A stretch of 64,000 bases of DNA from JAGVXH01 sp041649755. Its GTDB lineage: Archaea; Nanobdellota; Nanobdellia; Pacearchaeales; GW2011-AR1. Position numbers and translations under genes: made by a program. Under the pieces are notes generated by a model. That model made no database searches and was not told the origin of the DNA. It was given only the letters and a program-made list of their open reading frames with translations. The DNA lies in NCBI GenBank assembly GCA_041649755.1, contig JBAZMK010000006.1, positions 5,188 to 69,187 of the forward strand, given 5' to 3'. Shown here in pieces: positions 27,061-35,279 of this stretch; the first letter of the stretch is position 1, and every line of letters starts with the position of its first letter.

Positions 27061-27622
27061 TTTTAGAAAGAAAATCAAGTAATTCAGAATTTAAATTTTT
27101 TATATACAGAATATTATTAAAGACCAATGAAACTATTGTAACAAATTCATTTTTTAATGGTATAAATAATAGAAAATTTTTATTCCAAGAATCATAAGTC
27201 TTTTTATAACTTGAATGAGATATTCCCCCATAGACAAAAACATTGAAAATCTTCCTATTAGTTACGTTTTCTCCATTAATAGTAAATATAGACTTAGAAT
27301 CTAGAAATGTATTCGTAGCTTTTCTTGCGTTACTAAATTCTTTTGCTAAATTCTTGGGTACTAATTTTTTAGAGTAAATCTTGGCTAGATTCCTTTGAGA
27401 TGAAGGCTCATTATCTTGAATAAAAAATCTAAGGGTCGTTATAAATGCGTCAATAGCTTCATCATCAGGACCCTTTATAGAACCATCTAACCTTCCCAGA
27501 TCTTTATTAAACTTAAAACTATACCCTGAGTTAGTTAATTTCTTAGTGAAACTTAAATTAAAAAGCTTTTCTGCTTTTTCATTAAAAAGCTTTATTGCAT
27601 TTATTTCTTTTTCACTTATCAT
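27050..27622 (-). CDS. Unknown protein between HEPN and hsdS genes
   Basis: 190 residues, soluble, lysine- and asparagine-rich, with no family I recognise. The N-terminal half is helical (EINAIKLFNEKAEKLF) and the C-terminal half looks beta-rich. It overlaps the HEPN gene by 4 bases upstream and hsdS by 11 bases downstream, so its translation is coupled to both. Overlap with HEPN suggests a partner, perhaps the neutralising one; that is inference. Confidence 0.6.
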   Translation of the reverse strand: MISEKEINAIKLFNEKAEKLFNLSFTKKLTNSGYSFKFNKDLGRLDGSIKGPDDEAIDAFITTLRFFIQDNEPSSQRNLAKIYSKKLVPKNLAKEFSNARKATNTFLDSKSIFTINGENVTNRKIFNVFVYGGISHSSYKKTYDSWNKNFLLFIPLKNEFVTIVSLVFNNILYIKNLNSELLDFLSKNEK

Positions 27623-28080
27623 TTTTCTTTCTCCTTTTTATTTTCTTCAATTACCTTAAAGAAGATTTTATGCAGTTGTTCATCAACTTTCTTTATTTTC
27701 TCCAAGAATTCCTTATGTAAATCCGACATGTATTTTGTTTCAACTTTTCCGTCTTTTGAATTTTGTTGTATAAACCCCTCATCTAATGTCGGAACGTGGT
27801 GAGCAAAGATATTTCTAATATTATTCATTCTTCTTATATCTTCAAAAAATTGAGAATATACTTCAAAATTTAACTTCTCTAAGACCCTAATCTTTAGACC
27901 AAAAGAAAAATATTCATCATCAATAACTTTTCGATTGAATTCATTATTTTTATTGTCTTTTACAAAATAAATTGCAATTATAGCTCCGAGCATTGCCTCG
28001 ATACTTATTGAATCATGAATAATTACTCCACGATATTGAGCAATTTTATTAGCTATAACGTTTATTTGTTCGTTATCCAT
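27619..28080 (-). CDS. HEPN-domain protein, candidate RNase
   Basis: 153 residues, all helical. RNIFAH at residues 89-94 is the Rx4-6H motif that forms the catalytic site of HEPN ribonucleases; the following HVP and the mid-protein place fit. HEPN proteins include the anticodon nucleases PrrC and RloC, which are found within type I restriction operons, and many toxins. Here a compact HEPN gene lies between the Shedu-like gene (8-base overlap) and the 190-residue gene (4-base overlap), inside the hsd operon. Confidence 0.75.
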   Translation of the reverse strand: MDNEQINVIANKIAQYRGVIIHDSISIEAMLGAIIAIYFVKDNKNNEFNRKVIDDEYFSFGLKIRVLEKLNFEVYSQFFEDIRRMNNIRNIFAHHVPTLDEGFIQQNSKDGKVETKYMSDLHKEFLEKIKKVDEQLHKIFFKVIEENKKEKEK

Positions 28081-29464
28081 TTTTCTTCTTCACACTCTTC
28101 TTGACAATTTTTTCTATCTGTCCTATCTTTTCTTTCTCCTCATTTAAGTCACTCTTAAATATGCTTAGAATAGATTTTATTTTTGTTAAGAGTTCATCAA
28201 AGGTAATAATCTCCACGTCTTTTAATCCCGCCCTTAACAACTCAAAACACTCTTGCTGATACTTATTAAGGTCAGAAAATCTTCCTATTATCAGGATACA
28301 TTTAGGGTCAAAAGCTCCTAAGTCTGTTCCTTTTGTAGTCTCATAAAATTCCTTCAGATACACAGATTTTTGATCTAATATTTGTGCAATCGCTCCGCTT
28401 AAGTCTTTTTCCATATGATAAACATTTTTTCCCCTATAGGGTTTTGAAGCAAGAAGCTTTGTTGTGTGCGTTTTTATCTCGATTAACGCCGAGTTTTTCG
28501 TTAAACTTTTTGCATAAAGAAAATCTACATATTTTCCATTTTCATCTAGTATCGTCTTCCCTCCAACATATGCTTCATCCTTAAATAAAACTGCTGGATG
28601 GGCAAACAACTGTGAGAATATCCAAGCATTTTTCTTAAAGAAATTTTGCCATCTTTGTTCTTTAATTCTTTTGAGGGATATTAAATTTTCAAATTCATCC
28701 AGAACATCACTCATCATTTTCTTTTCATTTTCTTCCATTTGCAAGATTAAATCTTGCCTTTTTAGCATTTTTCTTTCAGAAATAGATAGTTTTTTGAATA
28801 ATCTAATTAAGGCATTTTTATCGTCGGGGCTTATTTTCTTATCTATATTCTGATACTGACTTAATAATCTATACAATGTTCCCCTTTGATATCTTTCTTC
28901 TGTTTTTGAAAAATACTTTGGAAATCTTTCAGCAAAATAATTTTGAGTAAATGCCCTATTTTTTTCGTTCATTATTTTTGTTAAAGAACTTGTGTTTTTT
29001 CTGAAATCTTCCAGGTCGTTAAGGTTTAGTATAAGTTGCTTTCCTGCTAATAATGTATTCTTTTTCTTGGATAAAATAATTTCTTCAACTCCAGAATTTT
29101 CATCTATAAATTTCATCAATGGTTTTAACAACCCTGTTGGAGCATACCCTTTACTTGGAGTCTGCGAGAAGCCCCCAGGCAATTTATTACTCAACCCTTC
29201 TAAGATTATTCTTTTTATAGTCGTATATCTCGAGATAACCTTTTTCCCGCCCCATTCTCTTTTCAATAAATGATAAACGGTTTTATCTTCTTTTTTTAAA
29301 ACCGTTTTTGTAAGAAAGTCTATTTCATATTCAGTGTTAACAAAGTGGAAAACCGTTTTATCATTATTGTCTTCTAAGACCAGTTCTCCCTTGATAAATT
29401 CTCTATTTTTATCCGAGACTGCCTCTTCTTTTATTATTTTGAGTCCTTCTGTCTTCTCTTCCAT
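28073..29464 (-). CDS. Shedu-like (DUF4263) defence nuclease
   Basis: 463 residues. The C-terminal third carries the DUF4263/SduA signature: WQNFFKKNAWIFSQLF (271-286), Asp314 (YVDFLYA), Glu329 and Lys331 (ALIEIKTH) and SGAIAQILDQK, a PD-(D/E)XK nuclease site. The N-terminal part (residues 1-260) is a different, partly beta-rich region of unknown role, as in other Shedu proteins, where it varies. Shedu proteins give single-gene phage resistance in bacteria. This copy is placed three bases after hsdM inside the type I operon. Confidence 0.85.
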   Translation of the reverse strand: MEEKTEGLKIIKEEAVSDKNREFIKGELVLEDNNDKTVFHFVNTEYEIDFLTKTVLKKEDKTVYHLLKREWGGKKVISRYTTIKRIILEGLSNKLPGGFSQTPSKGYAPTGLLKPLMKFIDENSGVEEIILSKKKNTLLAGKQLILNLNDLEDFRKNTSSLTKIMNEKNRAFTQNYFAERFPKYFSKTEERYQRGTLYRLLSQYQNIDKKISPDDKNALIRLFKKLSISERKMLKRQDLILQMEENEKKMMSDVLDEFENLISLKRIKEQRWQNFFKKNAWIFSQLFAHPAVLFKDEAYVGGKTILDENGKYVDFLYAKSLTKNSALIEIKTHTTKLLASKPYRGKNVYHMEKDLSGAIAQILDQKSVYLKEFYETTKGTDLGAFDPKCILIIGRFSDLNKYQQECFELLRAGLKDVEIITFDELLTKIKSILSIFKSDLNEEKEKIGQIEKIVKKSVKKKNG

Positions 29465-29467
29465 CTT

Positions 29468-30919
29468 TTAAATCAACCCCTTAATTTTTTTCAAGATTTC
29501 AGCTGATTTCTTATCCAGTTCTCCAATTTCTTCTATTATCTCTTTTGGTTCTCTTGATACTGAGTCATCTTTTTTATTTGGGTTCTTTACAGATAAATCA
29601 TATGTTTCTGAATCAAGATCATTAATATTTATTTTCCAAGAATTTTCAGAGTCTCCCTTAGTTTTTTGTAATCTTACAAATTCCTCTAAGTCTTTTTCAC
29701 TTAAAGGGTTTGTTTTTCCTAAATTTCTATTAAGATTTAGTTGATAGTACCAAACATCTCTTGTAGGTTTTCCTTTCTCGAAGAATAAAATAATGGTCTT
29801 TACTCCTGCCCCAGAAAAGACTCCTCCAGGTAAATCTAAAACTGTATGTAAATTGCATGTTTCTAATATATGTTTTCTAAGAGAAATAGAGGCATTATCT
29901 GTGTTTGACAAGAAAGTATTTTTTATTACGACACCTGCTCTGCCACCTGCTTTTAATACTTTGATGAAATGTTGTAAGAATAAAAAAGCTGTCTCGCTTG
30001 TCTTAATTGGAAAATTCTGTTGAACTTCTACTCTTTCTTTTCCGCCAAAAGGGGGATTTGCCAAAACCACATTAAATCTGTCTTTTTCCTGAATATCTCT
30101 TACATTTTCTGAAAGAGTGTTAGTGTGTTCAATATTTGGAGACTCTATACCATGCAGAATCATATTCATAGTTCCAATAATGTATGCAATCCCCTTCTTT
30201 TCTTTCCCATAAAATGTCTTCTTTTGTAATATCTCGTCGGCTTTTGTGCTTCTATCCTCTTTTTTCATATGTTCAAAAGCTTCAACAAGAAAACCTGCGG
30301 AACCAACAGCCCCATCATAAACCTTTTCTCCTATTTTTGGATCTACAACTTTAACAACCGTCTTAATTAAAGGCCTTGGAGTATAATACTCTCCTCCGTT
30401 TCTTCCTGCATTACCCATGTTTTGAATCTTGCTTTCATATAGATGAGACATCTCATGTTTTTCTTCGCTGGTCTGAAATCTTAATTCATCAATTAAATTA
30501 ACAACTTCTCTGAGATTGTAACCGCTAGCAATCGTATTTCTCAGCTCTCCAAAAATCTCACCAATCTTATATTCAATGGTGTCTGGACTTTCAGCACTTG
30601 ATTTAAACTTCTTAAGATAAGGAAATAATTTATTGTTAACAAAAGAGATTAAATCGTCTCCAGTCAATGCTTTATGATGGTCTAGTTTCCCATCTTTATT
30701 TTTTGGACATGCCCAATTTTCCCAACTAAACTCTTCGGAGATTATCCTCTTGAAGGATTTTCCAGATAAATCTGCTGAGACTTCTTTATCCTTCTCGAAA
30801 TCATCTAGATATTTTAGAAATAAAATCCAAGAGGTTTGCTGAACATAATCCAATTCACTGCCACACCCCGCATCTTTCCATAATATGTCGTCAATTCTTT
30901 TAAATATTTGTTCAAACAT
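29468..30919 (-). CDS. hsdM: Type I restriction enzyme methyltransferase subunit HsdM
   Basis: 483 residues. N-terminal HsdM helices (residues 1-150) are followed by a gamma-class N6-adenine methyltransferase: SAM motif DGAVGSAGFLVEAF (the usual FxGxG appears as VGSAG) and catalytic NPPFGG. Upstream are MSHLYE and GEYYTPRPLIKTVV, typical of HsdM. It modifies the same site HsdR cleaves, directed by HsdS. Unusually, three genes separate it from hsdS. Confidence 0.95.
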   Translation of the reverse strand: MFEQIFKRIDDILWKDAGCGSELDYVQQTSWILFLKYLDDFEKDKEVSADLSGKSFKRIISEEFSWENWACPKNKDGKLDHHKALTGDDLISFVNNKLFPYLKKFKSSAESPDTIEYKIGEIFGELRNTIASGYNLREVVNLIDELRFQTSEEKHEMSHLYESKIQNMGNAGRNGGEYYTPRPLIKTVVKVVDPKIGEKVYDGAVGSAGFLVEAFEHMKKEDRSTKADEILQKKTFYGKEKKGIAYIIGTMNMILHGIESPNIEHTNTLSENVRDIQEKDRFNVVLANPPFGGKERVEVQQNFPIKTSETAFLFLQHFIKVLKAGGRAGVVIKNTFLSNTDNASISLRKHILETCNLHTVLDLPGGVFSGAGVKTIILFFEKGKPTRDVWYYQLNLNRNLGKTNPLSEKDLEEFVRLQKTKGDSENSWKININDLDSETYDLSVKNPNKKDDSVSREPKEIIEEIGELDKKSAEILKKIKGLI

Positions 30920-30921
30920 TT

Positions 30922-32004
30922 TTATTCCAACTCTCCGATATATTTTCTAAAAGCGGATTCAAGTTTTATCATATGTTCAACAAGTTCTTCTTGTATATCG
31001 CCCCAATGGTCTTTATCATTTAAGCTCATATTTGGGAATCTTATAGCGATTCTAGAAGCTCTTTTTTCGTCTAATCTCTCCCAGTCTAGGGGTTTTCCAA
31101 ATTTATCTTCTATTTCTTGTTTGTTTTCAAGAAGTTTGTCAAATCTTATCTTGTTTACATTTGGATCAAGATAGTCTTTTCCCCGATCTAGATAGAGTTC
31201 ACATCCAGCATAACTATTCAGAATAACAAAATTATAAGTTATCCCTGATTTTCCAGATCCTGCACTTATCCAATGATTTACACTTGGGGAGATTCTAGAA
31301 AAAAGTTTAGATTTCTTATTTATTTTCTCGAGTAATTGTTCCCAAAATTCTTTCCTGACATTATTTTTTTCTGCATAAATCTTCTTTTGATGTTTCTGCA
31401 TTTTTTCTTGTTCAACTTCTTCAGGAATAATTGTAGTCCTAGCTAAGATTTCGTCTCCTCTTTTTGTTTTAGTATACTTAAGGATTAAAACATTAATACT
31501 AATATCATACTTATCTGATAGCCATTCTACCATTCTTTGAAGCGACTCGTCAACACCCGTTCCCACAAGAAGAATTTTCTGGGCATTATTAAAGGAGATT
31601 TCCTCAAGTGAAGATTCCTCTAGGTCAAAGTTTTCCCTTAAGACATCATATATACTCTTTCCAGTAAATTTTTCGCATTCGGGATTTAGTTTATCATAAT
31701 CCCAAGAACTTAGATCAGAAGCGTAATCAATTGCTTGAGCTAGGGCTTCTCTATGAAGCTTATCTCTCTTGAGTTCAATTATAACTAAGTTTCCTGAACG
31801 GTCAATTCCTAAGAAGTCTAAGGGACCTCTCTTAGTCATAATTTGTTCTCCGATTAAAGCTATATCATTTCCCAAAATTTCTGAATTACTTTTTATCCAC
31901 TTTTCTAAGTCGTTTACCTCTGTTCTTTTGGCTTCTGCCATACTTATTTCTGAAGGGACTAACTTCCCGCCTTCTACTTGCCATAATTTTATTTCAGTTG
32001 CCAT
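30922..32004 (-). CDS. NucS/DUF91-like nuclease with DUF4268 C-terminal domain
   Basis: 360 residues. The N-terminal half has a PD-(D/E)XK site: Asp63 (GPLDFLG), Glu77 and Lys79 (LVIIELKRD), then QAIDYAS, as in NucS/EndoMS-like and DUF91 proteins. Residues about 215-355 match the DUF4268 type, with FWEQLLEKIN and HWGDIQEELVEHM. Such fusions are frequent in defence islands. It precedes hsdM by two bases. DNA cleavage is inferred from the motif. Confidence 0.82.
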   Translation of the reverse strand: MATEIKLWQVEGGKLVPSEISMAEAKRTEVNDLEKWIKSNSEILGNDIALIGEQIMTKRGPLDFLGIDRSGNLVIIELKRDKLHREALAQAIDYASDLSSWDYDKLNPECEKFTGKSIYDVLRENFDLEESSLEEISFNNAQKILLVGTGVDESLQRMVEWLSDKYDISINVLILKYTKTKRGDEILARTTIIPEEVEQEKMQKHQKKIYAEKNNVRKEFWEQLLEKINKKSKLFSRISPSVNHWISAGSGKSGITYNFVILNSYAGCELYLDRGKDYLDPNVNKIRFDKLLENKQEIEDKFGKPLDWERLDEKRASRIAIRFPNMSLNDKDHWGDIQEELVEHMIKLESAFRKYIGELE

Positions 32005-32034
32005 ATTCTATTAACCTCTTAGTCTTATATAAGG

Positions 32035-33210
32035 TTATTCTTCCTCCACGTCCTTTCGTTTACTTAATGTTATTCTCCAATCCTCGCCCATCTCAATTTT
32101 CTGCATTATCTCTGAATCTAATTCGCCTTTTCTTCCTTGGGCATTGAATCTAGAATAATTTAACATAACAAATTCTTCCCAGACACCTTTCTTTTTTAAT
32201 AGTTCTATAATCTCAGATTTTTCTTCTGGAAGAACTACTTTTTTTAAGTCCTTTACAGAGGCCTTCATATTACTTCCATAGACTATATCAATTCCTTTCT
32301 GCTTTGAAAATTCAATCATCTCTGCCTTAATCTTTTCTTCTTGTTCTTGCAGTTCTCTTAATTTTGATTTTAATTCAGAGAAAGTATCTACTAATTTTAA
32401 TCCGTCGTCTTCTTTGAATTCCTTAACATCTTCTTTTGCATCTAACTCGATTTGATGTTTAAAGCTAGGGCACATTTCTTTGTAAACACAATAGCTACAA
32501 AGCCCTGTTTGATTTCTTGGAAATTCCGTAGCCGATTCAATTTCTTTTATTTTATTACACACTTCCTCTTGTAATTTTTGAAGCTGTTCTTCGCTTCTTT
32601 CACTAACTGCTTCTTTATTGAAAGCTAACATATGCCAAACTAATTTTACTGATTTGGCATCAGGAAATTTATCCTTTACCCAGGTTGAATAAAGGGCTAG
32701 TTGTCTATCAGAATCTACCTCTTCTTGGGTCTTCATGTCTTTGTTTGTCTTATAATCGCAAACATAGTAATTTCCTTCTTTATCACAAGCCAATTTGTCG
32801 ATTTTGACATACCATTGATTTCCATCTGGCAAAGTCATCCTATCATCTGTTTCAAGACCTAGAATGGTTAATTGGTCAAAGGGTTTGTATTTATCATAAT
32901 AATCTTCAATGAACTTCAAACCTTTTTTCTTGTAATTCTCGGCGTTCATGTCTTCTCTTGCTATCAAGATATTCTCTGAGAATTCCTTGTCCCATAAGTC
33001 CTTATAATATTTTAGAATCATCGACTTAGAGATTCTTTTAAAGTCTTTTTTGTCTTTGTAAAGCTTTTCTAAGGTCTCGTGAACCCTCTTACCCATAAAA
33101 TTCTCTATTGTCTCTGGAATTTCTGGCTTTATTCTATCCACATACTTTAATTTGTATTGATAGGGGCATTTTTCAAAAGTTGAGAGTCTAGAGTGGGAAT
33201 AAACTACCAT
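32035..33210 (-). CDS. RecB/Cas4-like PD-(D/E)XK nuclease with Fe-S cysteines
   Basis: 391 residues. The first 250 form a PDDEXK_1 (RecB/AddB/Cas4) domain: Cys15 (FEKCPYQYK), His44, Asp138 (VKIDKL), Asp152-Tyr-Lys154 (CDYKTNK), the QxxxY motif at 170-174, and cysteines 238, 241 and 247 (CSYCVYKEMC). With Cys15 these make the 4Fe-4S cluster of Cas4/AddB enzymes. The C-terminal region is charged and helical (coiled coil near 265-320) and not recognised. Second gene of the defence operon. Confidence 0.85.
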   Translation of the reverse strand: MVVYSHSRLSTFEKCPYQYKLKYVDRIKPEIPETIENFMGKRVHETLEKLYKDKKDFKRISKSMILKYYKDLWDKEFSENILIAREDMNAENYKKKGLKFIEDYYDKYKPFDQLTILGLETDDRMTLPDGNQWYVKIDKLACDKEGNYYVCDYKTNKDMKTQEEVDSDRQLALYSTWVKDKFPDAKSVKLVWHMLAFNKEAVSERSEEQLQKLQEEVCNKIKEIESATEFPRNQTGLCSYCVYKEMCPSFKHQIELDAKEDVKEFKEDDGLKLVDTFSELKSKLRELQEQEEKIKAEMIEFSKQKGIDIVYGSNMKASVKDLKKVVLPEEKSEIIELLKKKGVWEEFVMLNYSRFNAQGRKGELDSEIMQKIEMGEDWRITLSKRKDVEEE

Positions 33211-33216
33211 TTTAAT

Positions 33217-33819
33217 TTAAATAGAAACAATTCTCCCAACCTCAGTCAACTTTAAATCTTTAGTATCTTCTAAAAACTTTTCCTCTTTTAATTCTTTCAA
33301 ATACTTATAAGTTGCACTTTCTTTTATGTTTAGGCTGTTCTTTATTTTTTCTAGATCCGTATTTCCTTTTTCTATTTCTTGCAAAAATTTCTTCTTATTG
33401 TCGCTTATGTCAAACTTAACAACAACTGGAAGAGCTAACATTATATCCCCTTCTTCCTCGACATAGTAAGATTCTGAAACTTTATCCTTCCTTGCATAAC
33501 CTGAAAATAATAACGCCAATGAGGTAATCTTTCTCCCTTCAGTTATATGAAGTATTATCTCGTTCCCTTTATCGTGTTCCTCATCAATCTTTTTTGTGAC
33601 TGCTTTCATAATTTCAGGAATATCATACAAAGAAGTTTTCATTACTTCAATATTAAATATCCCTTTAAACTTTTCTTTTAATTCGTCAATAGTCTGTTTT
33701 TTTGTTTCGTGTATAGGGTCATCAACAACAAGAATAAGCTTGTCGGGTTTTAGATTTTTTATAACTACTTTTATGGCTTTACCACTAAATACTGTAGAAA
33801 TAACAACCTTTTCTGCCAT
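33217..33819 (-). CDS. CARF-domain winged-helix regulator (Csa3-like), first gene of the defence operon
   Basis: 200 residues. Residues 1-135 form a CARF-type Rossmann fold: strand MAEKVVISTVFSG, strand KLILVVDDP, and the ligand-loop signature HITEGRKITSLALLF (91-105), close to the TGGTK/R-x-S pattern of Csa3. Residues 140-200 are a winged helix (LEKIKNSLNIKESATYKYLK). CARF domains bind cyclic oligoadenylates or related nucleotides. No CRISPR array or cas gene lies in the window. A TATA box (tttataaa) lies about 22 bases upstream, so it heads the operon and may control it. Confidence 0.78.
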   Translation of the reverse strand: MAEKVVISTVFSGKAIKVVIKNLKPDKLILVVDDPIHETKKQTIDELKEKFKGIFNIEVMKTSLYDIPEIMKAVTKKIDEEHDKGNEIILHITEGRKITSLALLFSGYARKDKVSESYYVEEEGDIMLALPVVVKFDISDNKKKFLQEIEKGNTDLEKIKNSLNIKESATYKYLKELKEEKFLEDTKDLKLTEVGRIVSI

Positions 33820-33840
33820 ATTAAACTTAGTAAAAATTGA

Positions 33841-33926
33841 TTTATAAAGCTTTACATTTTACGTGTATTTATGGAAATTCCACAGAATAATAAAGTTTAA
33901 ATACCCAGTTTACATTTGAAAACGCA
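33841..33926. promoter_or_regulatory. Divergent promoter region with palindromic operator candidate
   Basis: A minus-strand TATA box (tttataaa, near 33841-33848) serves the CARF-led operon and a plus-strand box (tttaaata, near 33896-33903) serves the TIR module. Between them lies the 11-bp palindrome tggaaattcca (33872-33882). The motif tttacattt occurs on both sides (near 33851 and 33910). This is where a regulator controlling both operons would bind. Confidence 0.55.
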
Positions 33927-33938
33927 GGTGAAAAGGAG

Positions 33939-34073
33939 ATGGACACAAAAGGAGGCTCAGCAAAGATAAACAATGACAAGAGGAATAATTTCATTAGTGC
34001 GGCTAAACTGCCAAAACAGCATAAAGTTAGCGAAAGCTATAAACTCTCCAATTATCACCATACCCATATATGA
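33939..34073 (+). CDS. Possible 44-residue leader peptide overlapping the TGT-like gene
   Basis: The frame starts at an ATG directly preceded by aaaaggag, the best ribosome-binding site in the region, and is the first start codon after the TATA box at about 33896. It encodes a basic, asparagine-rich peptide and ends inside the next gene, 100 bases past that gene's ATG. It may couple translation of the downstream gene, or be a chance frame. Confidence 0.3.
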   Translation: MDTKGGSAKINNDKRNNFISAAKLPKQHKVSESYKLSNYHHTHI

Positions 34074-34854
34074 CCTGATATCAAGAAATTCAGGCAAACC
34101 AAATAAAATCTATCATAAAATTAAGTCTAGTGGAGGAATCCATGCTTTCTTGAACTATAATGGAAATATTATATTATCTCTAATCATGAGAGACGAGGTT
34201 ATATGGAAGTTTTCTCCAGAGAAATATGCAGAAATTATAAACGGGATAAAGCCTAATTTTTACACAACCGTAGATGGAGGGACTTATCAAAAGCAGGATA
34301 AAGATTCTATGGAAGAGTTAGTGAGACTATCAACTGAAACTAAAGAATTGCTAGACTTATGTCCGGGAATTAAGCCAATTGGTCATGTTAAAGGTTGTAA
34401 TTCTGTCCAAATTAAATTGCATTTGAATTTTCTTAAAAAATTAGGGATTAATCTCTTCCTTTTTCATGTAGGGGATTTCTTTAGAAATGGGGATGAAAAC
34501 GTGATTCAGCAAGCAAAACATTTTTGTTCTTTAATAAAGAATGAAGAAAATACTCTTTTAGTTTATGGTCTTGGATCTCCAAAAAGAATGTTGGAGTTTT
34601 CGTTCTGCGATCTCTTTATTACTTATAGTCACTTTGTAAATGCCAAACATAGAATAATATTTAGAGGAAGTAAAAGGTATAAATCTAACAATCTCCCCGT
34701 CTATGAAGCGGCACTTCATAATTTTAAAGAATTTTCAAGTTATTTAAAAAACTTAAGTTATCAGACTAAACTTTTCACAGGAGGTAATTGTAAATGGGAG
34801 GAGGCACAACAAGAAGTGTCGTTCGTTCTTCAAAATCCAAGAGCCAGAAATTAA
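33973..34854 (+). CDS. TIM-barrel protein resembling tRNA-guanine transglycosylase/DpdA group
   Basis: 293 residues. The order of motifs recalls the TGT superfamily: FYTTVDGGTY near residue 100, FLFHVGDFFRNGDE near 175, and VYGLGSPKRMLEFSFCDLF near 200 followed by a conserved-looking end of barrel. It is shorter than archaeosine TGT (about 500-600 residues) and lacks a PUA domain. DpdA enzymes of this superfamily insert deazaguanines into DNA. The assignment is tentative. An in-frame stop six bases upstream fixes 33973 as the earliest ATG. The 3' end overlaps the TIR gene by 61 bases. Confidence 0.55.
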   Translation: MTRGIISLVRLNCQNSIKLAKAINSPIITIPIYDLISRNSGKPNKIYHKIKSSGGIHAFLNYNGNIILSLIMRDEVIWKFSPEKYAEIINGIKPNFYTTVDGGTYQKQDKDSMEELVRLSTETKELLDLCPGIKPIGHVKGCNSVQIKLHLNFLKKLGINLFLFHVGDFFRNGDENVIQQAKHFCSLIKNEENTLLVYGLGSPKRMLEFSFCDLFITYSHFVNAKHRIIFRGSKRYKSNNLPVYEAALHNFKEFSSYLKNLSYQTKLFTGGNCKWEEAQQEVSFVLQNPRARN

Positions 34855-35279
34855 ATTCTTCGGATAGTGGAGAACAGACCAAACTTTCATTTGGTCAAAA
34901 GAGAAATGTTTTCATAAGTTTTCATATGGAAGATGAAGCACAAGTAGGATTATTAAGGCATCAAGCTAAAAATGATAAGTTTAACTTGGAATTCAGAGAT
35001 TATTCTGTAAAAAAACCATTTGATAATAAATGGAAAACTCAATGTGAAGAAAGAATAGAACAAACTTCAATAACAATAGTTATGATAGGTCCAGAAACCT
35101 ATAAAAGACCTGCGGTGTTGTGGGAAATAAATAAATCCTATGAGCTTGGAAAAAAGGTTGTAGGAGTAAGGATTCGTAAGGATAAGAATGACCCCATTCC
35201 AGGTCCCTTACTTAGACATAATGCAAAAATAATAAATTGGAATATGGAGGAAATACAACATGAGCTGGACAAGAAATAA
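34794..35279 (+). CDS. TIR-domain protein (DUF1863/ThsB-like)
   Basis: 161 residues. After a Ser/Lys-rich N-terminus of about 35 residues comes a TIR-like domain: RNVFISFHMEDEAQVGLL (38-54), FEFRDYS-type sequence at 67-71, SITIVMIGP (92-100) and RPAVLWEINKSYELGKKVVG (105-124), with Glu111 at the catalytic position. This is the MTH538/DUF1863 group, which includes ThsB of the Thoeris system. TIR enzymes cleave NAD or make cyclic ADP-ribose signals. A downstream start within the frame is possible because the first 61 bases overlap the preceding gene. Confidence 0.82.
   Translation: MGGGTTRSVVRSSKSKSQKLNSSDSGEQTKLSFGQKRNVFISFHMEDEAQVGLLRHQAKNDKFNLEFRDYSVKKPFDNKWKTQCEERIEQTSITIVMIGPETYKRPAVLWEINKSYELGKKVVGVRIRKDKNDPIPGPLLRHNAKIINWNMEEIQHELDKK

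Noticed and set aside
33217..33819. CRISPR locus expected from the Csa3-like regulator
   Set aside because: No regularly spaced repeats and no cas genes were found anywhere in the window. The Cas4-like nuclease alone is not enough for a CRISPR call.
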